Below, one piece after another: positions 1 to 5,720 of a stretch of 6,312 nucleotides of DNA. The notes beneath the pieces are model-generated. The model searched no databases. It had not been told where the DNA came from and saw only the letters and a list, made by a program, of their open reading frames with translations. Positions within the stretch are counted from its first letter, which is position 1, and each line of letters begins with the position of its first letter. Origin of the DNA: Candidatus Bathyarchaeota archaeon B63 (GTDB lineage: Archaea > Thermoproteota > Bathyarchaeia > Bathyarchaeales > DTEX01); contig LUCF01000048.1 in the NCBI GenBank assembly GCA_001593845.1, positions 1 to 6,312 of the forward strand, read 5' to 3'. Position numbers and translations under genes: made by a program.

Positions 1-319
1 AAAATGAAAACGCGGATTTCCAACTTCCCCCTTACCCATTAGAATAGGGATTAATCAACCCAGAATGTCCGTTTCATAATCCTTGCCTCCCTCCTAATTA
101 TTATCCAATGGAATTAAAATTTTCGTGGGGACTGTGGGGGAGGATGAGGTCCCGTAAAGATTAGAGCAACCGTTTCAACAGCGACTCCGAAAGGTCCATA
201 TTTTGATGCTTCATCTCAGCTTGGCCGGCATTATCCTTTGATTAAGAATCTCATGCTTCACTTCTAGTTCGTCTTATGGGCTGTCGCCCGATGATCCGTA
301 GTTTTTATGTCTTCGATCT
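1..319. other. Gene-poor left flank, 319 bases
   Basis: I see no convincing complete gene here. The stretch follows the stop of the minus-strand nucleotidyltransferase operon and is more AT-rich than the genes. On the minus strand there is a TATA-like TTTTAA near 115-120, a strong Shine-Dalgarno match at 86-94, an 8-codon frame at 51-77, and a separate ATG at 37-39 that stays open to the left edge (starts MGKGEVGNPRFHF). A small hairpin with a 4-bp GGGC/GCCC stem sits at 278-289, about 30 bases after the operon stop. It has no T-run behind it, so it is a weak terminator candidate. The plus strand has an open stretch at 148-267 with no usable start. Confidence 0.5.
51..94 (-). promoter_or_regulatory. 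Strong ribosome binding site with 8-codon minigene
   Basis: Read on the minus strand, GGAGGGAGG (86-94) lies 8 bases before an ATG at 75-77. The frame MKRTFWVD then stops at TAA (51-53). A TATA-like TTTTAA at 115-120 lies about 25 bases upstream of the Shine-Dalgarno, so promoter, ribosome site and start are in archaeal order. The best reading is the 5' end of a minus-strand transcript whose main gene lies beyond the left edge. The 8-codon frame could be a leader peptide, a decayed gene start, or an artefact of a sequencing frameshift. The stops are several and in more than one frame, so a single-base error would not simply restore one long frame. Only the signal is certain; its role is inferred. 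Confidence 0.35.
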
Positions 320-1393
320 TCATCTCATGGGGCTCTCCAGATGGATGACCTTTAAGACCTGCTCGTAGTATCTAGGTCCATGGGTCAATGTTATCTGATG
401 GAACTTCTCGTTCGGCGTCTCGACTTCCTCCAAGTTCCCCTCAACCAGCACCTCCTCATCCTCCTCAGCCTGCATCCTAAACTCCTCAACATATGAGATG
501 ATGCGCCTGACATCGCTGACTCTCGGGCCCCTCAACGTCTTGAGGAGCTCGATCTCGTATATTGACGGCATGTATGGGCCCTCCGAGCAGTCCCTTATTT
601 TCGCTACAGATCTTATCCATCCCCTCCATGTTATTCTCATCTGGTCGCTGTACTCGTTTCGGATCTCGCACCACTTCTTTACGGGTTCAAACTCAACCTT
701 GATCTGCCTCCCAGCCTCCTCATCATGGAGGATGGCGTAGATCATCTTTCGGCGCTGATGGGCCTGGAACTCCTCCAAGCTGTAGTTGAGGAACCTCCAG
801 CATCCCTTTTCCGCGGCTTCCGGAGCGTCAAACTCGTTCCGCAGCGGCGAGTCCCTCTCTCGGTAAATATCCTTAAGCATCTCTAGGAGCCTCCTCAGCT
901 CTCTGCCTCCGTATATAATTAGATCTATGTCTGAGAATCTGGGGTGATGGAAGCCGTGGAGAAGGGAGCCGAAGACCCCGAAGTCCCCACTTGAGAGTCC
1001 AGAGCGGCTTGTGATCATATCAATCACGAAGTGCAACGCCCTCAACAGTTCATCACGAGGCTCCTCCCTCAGAAGTCTCCGTAGCCTCACATCTGGCCTC
1101 CGCATTTCCCTTATATCCCTCTCATAGACCCCGACAAGCCTCCTCCTCAGCGGCCTGTAATAAACCGTATATTTTGGATAGTAGCGGAGGATGAACCTCA
1201 ACCCCTCATCCGAGTAAAATTTATAGAAGACCCGGGAGCCAGCCTGCCTAGGCGCCTTAGGATTCCCGGATCTAAAGATCTCTGAGGGCGCATACTCAAC
1301 ATCGCAGACGTACCCGCCGGGAGGATGGAAGTACCCATAGACCCTAAAGATTATATCCTCGGAGACCAGGACAGCGTCGCGGTCTCTAAGCAT
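320..1393 (-). CDS. Pol-beta-fold nucleotidyltransferase, archaeal type (downstream paralog)
   Basis: This 357-residue protein carries the signature of the DNA polymerase beta-like nucleotidyltransferase fold: GS at residues 142-143, then the metal-binding pair D155 and D157 in SDIDLIIYG. A likely third carboxylate is E234 in the strand KVEFEP. Such enzymes move a nucleoside monophosphate from an NTP to a protein, RNA or small molecule; the target here is unknown. The N-terminal part (about 1-110, with RDRDA and YGYFHP) and the C-terminal part (about 305-357, after an acidic EEDEE stretch) match the same parts of the upstream gene, so the family has conserved extra domains on both sides of the catalytic core. 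I recall similar archaeal proteins annotated as predicted nucleotidyltransferases (COG1665), from memory only. I chose the ATG at 1393 over an adjacent TTG at 1396; GGGGG at 1400-1404 lies 6 bases upstream of the ATG. It follows the upstream gene by about 24 bases, so the two are probably co-transcribed. The protein is likely cytosolic; no membrane segment is seen. Fold is fairly sure, substrate unknown. Confidence 0.85.
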   Translation of the reverse strand: MLRDRDAVLVSEDIIFRVYGYFHPPGGYVCDVEYAPSEIFRSGNPKAPRQAGSRVFYKFYSDEGLRFILRYYPKYTVYYRPLRRRLVGVYERDIREMRRPDVRLRRLLREEPRDELLRALHFVIDMITSRSGLSSGDFGVFGSLLHGFHHPRFSDIDLIIYGGRELRRLLEMLKDIYRERDSPLRNEFDAPEAAEKGCWRFLNYSLEEFQAHQRRKMIYAILHDEEAGRQIKVEFEPVKKWCEIRNEYSDQMRITWRGWIRSVAKIRDCSEGPYMPSIYEIELLKTLRGPRVSDVRRIISYVEEFRMQAEEDEEVLVEGNLEEVETPNEKFHQITLTHGPRYYEQVLKVIHLESPMR

Positions 1394-1417
1394 CAACTGC
1401 CCCCGCCCCTCTCCGCC

Positions 1418-2443
1418 TCAAATCCCTACGGGCCTTATGTACTCCTCATCGCTTATACCCGTCCCGACGACGACCCAGTAATAGTAATCCCCAGTCTCGT
1501 TATGCTCAACCCTCTCCAGCATCCCTGAGACATGGACGCACCAACCAGCATGGGCGATGTTCCTGTAACAACCTATCATAGAGACTACCTTCTCAGGCCT
1601 CTCCGACCCATGGAGAATTGAAGTCTCATCTAGGGGTCGGTAATCGGAGATCCCGTAGATGGCTGGGCGGAACATCGCCTCCCCATCGTCTGAGATGATG
1701 CATCGGAACCTCACAGGCCTTATCGGCCTGTATGAGTAATCCCCATATCTCGCATAAATCTCCTCCGTCCTCCTGACAGCCACGTAGTTAAAGGCCACAT
1801 CTCCGTAGCGGCACCTATGCATCCTGACCCTATCCGTCCAGTTCCTCGCTATGTGCTTGAGCTCCCCATCGCTAATAAGTCTCTTGACAGCCTTCTCAAC
1901 CCTCCGGAAGTTTCTCGACCCGTAGACTGCTACGTCAATGTCTGAATCTTCGGTATGCATCCCCAAGGCTATTGACCCGTGAATTCCGAACTCTTCAGCC
2001 TCAACGCCGGACTGCTCAGATAGAAAGGCTATAAGCTCCAACGCTGAGCTCTCTAATCGATCCTTACGGTTTTTATGCATGAGCTTCTTCAGGCACGTCT
2101 TAGCCTCGAAGATCCTCCTGATCATGCGGGTCGGCGCGCTGATCATGGTCTTACCCCGGTAGGGACAATAGTAGATGTAATCGGGGAAGTTCTCCATGAA
2201 CGTCTTCAAGATGACATTGTAGTTTCTGGCTGTGTAGAGCCTCTCAGCCCTCACGAGAGCCCGCTCACCGAGCCTCCATCTTCTCTTGAGATAGCGGATC
2301 TCGAATAGGTGCTGCAGATCCGCTGGGATGTACTTCAGGAATGAGAATATGCGGTCAGAGGGATGCTCGTAGCCGAAAACGTAGAATATGAAGCCCTCAT
2401 CTGTTATGAATGCGTCGCCGTCCCTGGGAAGCCAGCTCCCCAT
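1418..2443 (-). CDS. Pol-beta-fold nucleotidyltransferase paralog, possibly catalytically altered
   Basis: This is a diverged paralog of the downstream gene, 341 residues from the chosen ATG. Shared landmarks in order are RDGDA and FGYEHP near the N-terminus, FPDYIYYCP, then FGIHGSIALG with GS at 156-157, the SDID pair D168/D170 followed by VYGSRNFRR, and a C-terminal VHVSGMLERVE segment. Together they show a pol-beta nucleotidyltransferase core with the same flanking domains. The core is about 30 residues shorter between the SDID motif and the third catalytic strand. There the neighbour's VEF is replaced by VAF (A217), so the third carboxylate appears lost; D215 or N219 on the same strand face might compensate. 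The ATG at 2443 has GGGAG 5 bases upstream (2449-2453) and aligns with the paralog's N-terminus. A GTG at 2455, adding four residues, lacks such a site. First gene of the minus-strand pair. Substrate unknown; it may act as a pseudoenzyme partner. Confidence 0.82.
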   Translation of the reverse strand: MGSWLPRDGDAFITDEGFIFYVFGYEHPSDRIFSFLKYIPADLQHLFEIRYLKRRWRLGERALVRAERLYTARNYNVILKTFMENFPDYIYYCPYRGKTMISAPTRMIRRIFEAKTCLKKLMHKNRKDRLESSALELIAFLSEQSGVEAEEFGIHGSIALGMHTEDSDIDVAVYGSRNFRRVEKAVKRLISDGELKHIARNWTDRVRMHRCRYGDVAFNYVAVRRTEEIYARYGDYSYRPIRPVRFRCIISDDGEAMFRPAIYGISDYRPLDETSILHGSERPEKVVSMIGCYRNIAHAGWCVHVSGMLERVEHNETGDYYYWVVVGTGISDEEYIRPVGI

Positions 2444-2448
2444 CAAGT

Positions 2449-2453
2449 CTCCC
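2449..2453 (-). promoter_or_regulatory. Ribosome binding site deciding the start of the upstream nucleotidyltransferase
   Basis: On the minus strand GGGAG lies 5 bases before the ATG at 2441-2443. It overlaps the alternative GTG start at 2453-2455, which has no comparable site of its own. This favours the ATG, and the paralog's N-terminus aligns best from that point. Confidence 0.5.
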
Positions 2454-2500
2454 ACGTGATATCAGCGCCATCAAGATCAAGGATAAGGGTGAAAGCTCCC

Positions 2501-2506
2501 TTTTAA
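2501..2506 (-). promoter_or_regulatory. TATA-like box for the nucleotidyltransferase operon
   Basis: The minus strand reads GGATTAAAAGGG here. TTAAAA at 2501-2506 would place a transcription start near 2478, giving a leader of roughly 35 bases before the ATG at 2443. It is the only AT-rich hexamer close upstream of the operon in an otherwise GC-rich stretch. Assignment rests on position and composition only. Confidence 0.35.
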
Positions 2507-2530
2507 TCCTTCTGGCCCTCCCCCGTTATC

Positions 2531-2680
2531 CGGAGCGGCTCTAGGCCCTCAGCCCCCTAACACGGTTTCTCAGGTCCCAATCTTCTGCGTGATGCTGATT
2601 GAATGGATATGTGAACTCCTCATCCATCTTCCTTTTTCAATTTACAGAATTTTGTCTAGAGCGGAGCGGCTGATGCTGAT
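2531..2680. repeat. Pair of 10-base direct repeats in intergenic DNA
   Basis: CGGAGCGGCT occurs at 2531-2540 and again at 2662-2671. TGATGCTGAT occurs at 2590-2599 and again at 2671-2680. The two motifs are separate in their first occurrence but fused, sharing one T, in the second. There is also a 7-base inverted repeat, GCTCTAG at 2538-2544 with CTAGAGC at 2656-2662. Function is unknown; options are an RNA with long-range pairing, remnants of a local duplication, or protein binding sites. Confidence 0.4.
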
Positions 2681-2715
2681 CGGCAGGCATTCACTTCTGA
2701 AGCGGTCTCAAAAAT

Positions 2716-2755
2716 CCGCAAAATCGGCTTCTTCGGCGGTTTTTCTTCTTTTTCT
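2716..2755 (+). terminator. Weak hairpin followed by a pyrimidine-rich tract
   Basis: CCGC at 2716-2719 can pair with GCGG at 2736-2739 across a 16-base loop. It is followed by a 16-base run of T with three C (2740-2755). T-rich runs end transcripts in archaea, so this could terminate a plus-strand transcript or shield the nrdD promoter from read-through. No plus-strand gene lies upstream in the window, so what it would terminate is unclear. The stem is short, and the T-rich tract may simply belong to the AT-rich nrdD promoter. Confidence 0.25.
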
Positions 2756-2758
2756 AGA

Positions 2759-2788
2759 AGATAAATAATCTAAAAAATTAGATAAATA
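2759..2788 (+). promoter_or_regulatory. nrdD: Operator-like direct and inverted repeats upstream of nrdD
   Basis: AGATAAATA occurs at 2759-2767 and 2780-2788, start to start 21 bases apart, about two helical turns. Between them lies an inverted repeat with arms ATCTAA (2768-2773) and TTAGAT (2778-2783) around AAAA. Repeats on the same face of the helix are typical of sites bound by a dimeric regulator. One or both copies could instead be part of the core promoter, since ATAAATA resembles an archaeal TATA box. The position directly upstream of nrdD fits control of deoxynucleotide synthesis. The AT-rich context raises the chance of coincidence. Confidence 0.4.
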
Positions 2789-2804
2789 TGCTTAAATTTC
2801 TGTA

Positions 2805-2815
2805 TCATATTTATT
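2805..2815 (+). promoter_or_regulatory. Probable TATA box for nrdD-nrdG
   Basis: ATATTTAT at 2807-2814 is the last TATA-like sequence before the nrdD leader. The usual archaeal distance of about 25 bases puts the transcription start near 2833-2838. A second candidate, TTAAAT near 2792-2797, would start about 15 bases earlier. The choice matters because a start at 2833 would make the small ATG frame there leaderless. Confidence 0.35.
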
Positions 2816-2832
2816 TCGAATGTTCGCTTATC

Positions 2833-2877
2833 ATGGATTTACGCGTGAGGGTACATCCCCACCGATGCGAGGAATAG
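2833..2877 (+). other. In-frame 14-codon leader ORF ahead of nrdD
   Basis: ATG at 2833 opens a frame encoding MDLRVRVHPHRCEE that ends at TAG (2875-2877). Only one codon (GCC) separates it from the nrdD TTG at 2881, and the two frames are the same. The nrdD ribosome site (GAGG, 2869-2872) lies inside the last codons of this mini-ORF, so ribosomes finishing it would stop next to the nrdD start. There is no Shine-Dalgarno before ATG 2833, but the TATA candidate at 2807 could make it leaderless. A small hairpin (2845-2862, GTG-A-GGG pairing with CCCCAC) lies inside it. It may be chance; expression is unproven. Confidence 0.25.
2869..2872 (+). promoter_or_regulatory. nrdD: Ribosome binding site for the TTG start of nrdD
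   Basis: GAGG lies 8 bases before TTG at 2881-2883, a standard spacing. An in-frame TAG at 2875-2877 rules out any start further upstream, and the protein from this TTG begins exactly at the conserved ATP-cone sequence. The TTG is therefore well supported. Confidence 0.65.
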
Positions 2878-2880
2878 GCC

Positions 2881-4995
2881 TTGAAATACGTGAGAAAAAG
2901 GGATGGGAGATTAGAGGAGTTCGACAGTAACCGAATAGCAAACGCGATATGGAAAGCCGCGAGGGCAGTCGGCGGTAAGGATAGGGAGCTCGCGAAGCGG
3001 CTGAGCGACCAGGTAGTCGCGGAGCTGGAGAAGCGCTTCGGAGAAGATGGGGTTCCAACAGTTGAAGAGATCCAGGACATGGTTGAGAAGGTCCTGATAG
3101 AGAATGGGCATGCAAAGACCGCTAAGGCCTACATACTCTACCGTAAGCAGCATCAGGACCTTAGGGAGCTCGCAGCCCTCCTTAGCTCCTCAGACCTCGT
3201 TGAGCAGTACCTCGACCTAGCCGACTGGCGGGTCCGAGAGAACGCGAATATGAGCTACTCGCTTCAGGGGCTGAACAATTATCTCTCATCCACAGTGATC
3301 GCTAAGTACTGGATCAGCCGCGTCTACCCGCCGAATATCGCGGATGCGCACTTCTCAGGGGACATGCATATCCATGACCTCGGCGTCCTAGGCCCATACT
3401 GTGTGGGGTGGGACCTGAGGGATCTCCTAATCTCTGGGTTCGGAGGGGTTCCCGGGAAGATCGAGAGCAAGCCGCCCAAGCATTTCAGGACGGCTCTCGG
3501 ACAGGTTGTGAACTTCTTCTATACGCTTCAGGGGGAGGCCGCTGGCGCCCAGGCCTTCAGCAACTTCGATACTTACCTCGCCCCATTCATAAGGTATGAT
3601 GGGCTCAGCTTCAGGGAGGTCAGGCAGGCCCTTCAGGAGTTCTTCTTCAACATTAACATCCCCACTAGGGTTGGATTCCAGACGCCGTTCACGAATGTCA
3701 CCCTAGACCTAAACATTCCTAGCTTCATGGAGGAGGAGCCCGTGATCCTCGGCGGAAGACCGATGGATGATACTTACGGCGAGATGCAGGAGGAGATAGA
3801 CATCTTCAACATAGCCTTCGCCGAGGTGATGGCTGAGGGAGATGCGAAGGGCAGGATCTTCACGTTCCCGATTCCGACGTACAACATCACGAAGGACTTC
3901 GATTGGGACTCACCCGTCTCCGAGAGGATCTTCGAGGTCACGGCGAAGTATGGAACACCTTACTTCTCGAACTTCGTGAACAGCGACATGTCCCCCGAGG
4001 ATGTTCGGAGCATGTGCTGCCGCCTGAGGATCGATAACCGCGTTCTGAGGAAGAGGGGTGGGGGCTTCTTCGGCGCTAACCCGCTCACTGGCTCCATAGG
4101 GGTAGTCACTATAAACATGCCCAGGATAGGCTACCTCTCCAGGGATGAGGATGACTTCTTCGAGAGGCTCGGGGAGCTCATGATCCTAGCGAAGGAAAGC
4201 CTTGAGATAAAGAGGAAGATCCTCGAGAGGTTCACCTCTAAGGGGCTGTATCCCTACTCCAGGCATTATCTGCGGTTCGTTAAGGAAGCCTATGGGAGCT
4301 ACTGGAAGAACCACTTCTCGACGATAGGGCTCGTCGGCATGAACGAGGCTATCCTTAACCTCTTCGGGGTTGACATCTCAACCCCTGAGGGGACGGAATT
4401 CGCCGTCAGAGTGCTCAATTTCATGCGTGAGAGGCTTCTTGAGTTCCAGGAGGAGACGGGGAACATGTACAATCTGGAGGCTACGCCGGCTGAGGGAACC
4501 TCCTACAGGCTTGCGAGAATCGATAAGCGGAAGTACCCGGACATCATAGTGGCGAATGAGAAGCATCTCTCTGAGGGAGCTGAGCCTTTCTACACGAACT
4601 CTTCTCACCTCCCAGTCGATCATAACGTAGACCTCTTCGAGGCCATCGAGCATCAGGATAGGCTTCAGCCCCTCTACACTGGCGGAACGGTCTTCCACAT
4701 ATTCCTTGGGGAAAGGATAGACTCGTGGAAGGCAGCCGCCGACCTAGTCAGGAGAGTGGCATACATCTCTCATCTGCCATACTACACTTTGACCCCGACG
4801 TTCAGCGTCTGCCCTTCCCATGGATACTTGACTGGCGAGAAGAGGCTCTGCCCACAATGCGGGGCTAGATGCGAGGTCTACTCTAGGATAGTCGGGTATT
4901 TCAGGCCGGTTGACCAGTGGAATGATGGGAAGCAGTCCGAGTTCAGCATAAGAAGGACATTCGACAAGTCGGTCATGGTTAAGGTGCCAGCGTAG
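2881..4995 (+). CDS. nrdD: Anaerobic (class III) ribonucleoside-triphosphate reductase
   Basis: NrdD makes deoxyribonucleotides from ribonucleoside triphosphates without oxygen, using a glycyl radical. The 704-residue length is normal. Residues 2-96 form one ATP cone (starts KYVRKRDGRLEEFD), the allosteric ATP/dATP sensor. The catalytic barrel follows: HIHD at 163-166 leads to C174 (GPYCVGWDL), a candidate first-half redox cysteine. SMCCRL gives C379/C380 on the expected finger loop, one of them the probable thiyl site. GSIGVVTINMPRIGY (404-418), EATPAEGT (533-540) and YTNSSH (571-576) are family motifs. The C-terminus has a zinc ribbon with C644, H647, C657, C660 and C664, then RIVGYFRPV with the likely radical glycine G672. 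The start is TTG, with GAGG 8 bases upstream and an in-frame stop just before it. nrdG follows after 19 bases, so the two form an operon. Reductant type (formate or redoxin) is not clear from sequence alone. No intein or frameshift is seen. Confidence 0.97.
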   Translation: MKYVRKRDGRLEEFDSNRIANAIWKAARAVGGKDRELAKRLSDQVVAELEKRFGEDGVPTVEEIQDMVEKVLIENGHAKTAKAYILYRKQHQDLRELAALLSSSDLVEQYLDLADWRVRENANMSYSLQGLNNYLSSTVIAKYWISRVYPPNIADAHFSGDMHIHDLGVLGPYCVGWDLRDLLISGFGGVPGKIESKPPKHFRTALGQVVNFFYTLQGEAAGAQAFSNFDTYLAPFIRYDGLSFREVRQALQEFFFNINIPTRVGFQTPFTNVTLDLNIPSFMEEEPVILGGRPMDDTYGEMQEEIDIFNIAFAEVMAEGDAKGRIFTFPIPTYNITKDFDWDSPVSERIFEVTAKYGTPYFSNFVNSDMSPEDVRSMCCRLRIDNRVLRKRGGGFFGANPLTGSIGVVTINMPRIGYLSRDEDDFFERLGELMILAKESLEIKRKILERFTSKGLYPYSRHYLRFVKEAYGSYWKNHFSTIGLVGMNEAILNLFGVDISTPEGTEFAVRVLNFMRERLLEFQEETGNMYNLEATPAEGTSYRLARIDKRKYPDIIVANEKHLSEGAEPFYTNSSHLPVDHNVDLFEAIEHQDRLQPLYTGGTVFHIFLGERIDSWKAAADLVRRVAYISHLPYYTLTPTFSVCPSHGYLTGEKRLCPQCGARCEVYSRIVGYFRPVDQWNDGKQSEFSIRRTFDKSVMVKVPA

Positions 4996-5014
4996 AGAAG
5001 GGACACTGGAATCG

Positions 5015-5692
5015 ATGAAGTTCGGTGGAATCCAGAAGACGAGCCTTATAGACTTTCCTGACAGGATAGCAAGCATCCTATTCACTGTTGGATGTAACCT
5101 CCGCTGCCCTTACTGTTATAATGGGAGGTTGATTCTCAACCCTAAACCCCCCTTCCTCTCAGAGGATGAGGCTCTGAGGATCTTGGAGGGCAGGAGGAGA
5201 TACGTAGATGCCGTCGTCATAACTGGGGGGGAGCCCGCCATGAACGAGGATCTTCCCCTATTCGTCAGGAGGCTGAAGGAGAGGGGCTTCCATGTTAAAT
5301 TGGATACAAATGGGTTCTACCCGAAGGTCCTGAGTAAGTGCATGCCTTACCTTGACTATGTAGCGATGGACGTGAAGACATCGCTGGAGAAGTACAGGCT
5401 GCTCGGAGCTAACGAGACTCGTGGCCTCCTCCGCAGCGTGGAGATGATAAAGGAAGGCGGGGTCGATTACGAGTTCAGGAACACAGCCGTTCCTGGGATC
5501 GTCGATGAGGAGGACATACCGAGGATCGGAGAGATAGTTGAGGGGGCGAGGAGATTCGTCTTCCAGCAGTTCCGTCCAGGCGAGACACTTGATGCGGCCT
5601 TTAATAAAGTCAAGCCCTACTCGGAGGAGGTCATACTCAGATTCTCCAGAATAATGGAGAAGTACGTATCCGAGGTCTCCCTGAGGATATAG
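5015..5692 (+). CDS. nrdG: Anaerobic ribonucleotide reductase activating protein (radical SAM)
   Basis: NrdG is the activase of NrdD: it reduces S-adenosylmethionine at a 4Fe-4S cluster and abstracts hydrogen from the NrdD glycine. In this 225-residue protein the cluster motif CxxxCxYC is at C27, C31 and C34. GGEP at 71-74 is the SAM-binding turn. DTNG (97-100), MDVK (118-121), FRNTAVPG (154-161) and QFRPG (185-189) fit the radical SAM barrel of this group. The opening KFGGIQKTSLIDFP is characteristic of the NrdG2-type activases (TIGR02495, from memory) found in archaea and many anaerobes, rather than the shorter E. coli NrdG. The same fold includes pyruvate formate-lyase activases, but the position 19 bases after nrdD settles the partner. 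The ATG has only a weak Shine-Dalgarno (an AAGGG about 12 bases upstream), so translation may be coupled to nrdD. The operon ends here; the next gene is convergent after 28 bases, with no clear terminator in the gap. Confidence 0.95.
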   Translation: MKFGGIQKTSLIDFPDRIASILFTVGCNLRCPYCYNGRLILNPKPPFLSEDEALRILEGRRRYVDAVVITGGEPAMNEDLPLFVRRLKERGFHVKLDTNGFYPKVLSKCMPYLDYVAMDVKTSLEKYRLLGANETRGLLRSVEMIKEGGVDYEFRNTAVPGIVDEEDIPRIGEIVEGARRFVFQQFRPGETLDAAFNKVKPYSEEVILRFSRIMEKYVSEVSLRI

Positions 5693-5720
5693 CTGCCTTA
5701 ATTCTGAGGACCAGCCCTTC

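Larger units (their letters stand above)
2456..2880. other. Divergent intergenic region between the nucleotidyltransferase operon and nrdD
   Basis: No gene of ordinary size is supported here, but the stretch is structured. The left two thirds are GC-rich and contain two 10-base direct repeats: CGGAGCGGCT at 2531 and 2662, and TGATGCTGAT at 2590 and 2671. The second copies abut each other. A pyrimidine-rich tract follows at 2740-2755. The right third is AT-rich, with 9-base direct repeats, an inverted repeat and TATA-like boxes that fit the nrdD promoter. I looked for tRNA T-loop sequence (GTTCRA) and archaeal C/D-box sRNA layouts and found no convincing example. Confidence 0.6.

Noticed and set aside
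278..289. GGGC/GCCC hairpin as terminator of the nucleotidyltransferase operon
   Set aside because: The stem is only four base pairs with a four-base loop, and no T-rich run follows on the minus strand.
486..740. Small frames on both strands within the downstream nucleotidyltransferase
   Set aside because: They sit inside a gene with matching paralog similarity along its length and have no independent start signals.
320..2443. MNT/HEPN-type toxin-antitoxin module
   Set aside because: Both proteins are about 340-357 residues with shared extra domains, and no small HEPN partner is present. The two genes are paralogs, unlike a toxin and antitoxin.
2456..2760. tRNA or C/D-box sRNA gene
   Set aside because: No GTTCRA T-loop or acceptor pairing was found. 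The TGATGCTGAT repeats resemble C and D boxes, but the ordered C, D', C', D set with guide spacing is not present.
2833..2880. TAG at 2875 read as pyrrolysine so that NrdD starts at ATG 2833
   Set aside because: TAG serves as the stop of both nrdD and nrdG, the protein from TTG 2881 already begins at the normal ATP-cone start, and a proper ribosome site precedes the TTG. It is kept only as a minor alternative.
2811..3153. Several minus-strand open frames opposite the 5' part of nrdD
   Set aside because: They lie antisense to a strongly conserved gene, overlap each other in different frames, and their peptides show no domain. nrdD accounts for this DNA.
4378..5085. Minus-strand frames opposite the end of nrdD
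   Set aside because: They are antisense to the zinc ribbon and glycyl radical motifs. GC-rich codon use on the real strand explains the lack of stops.
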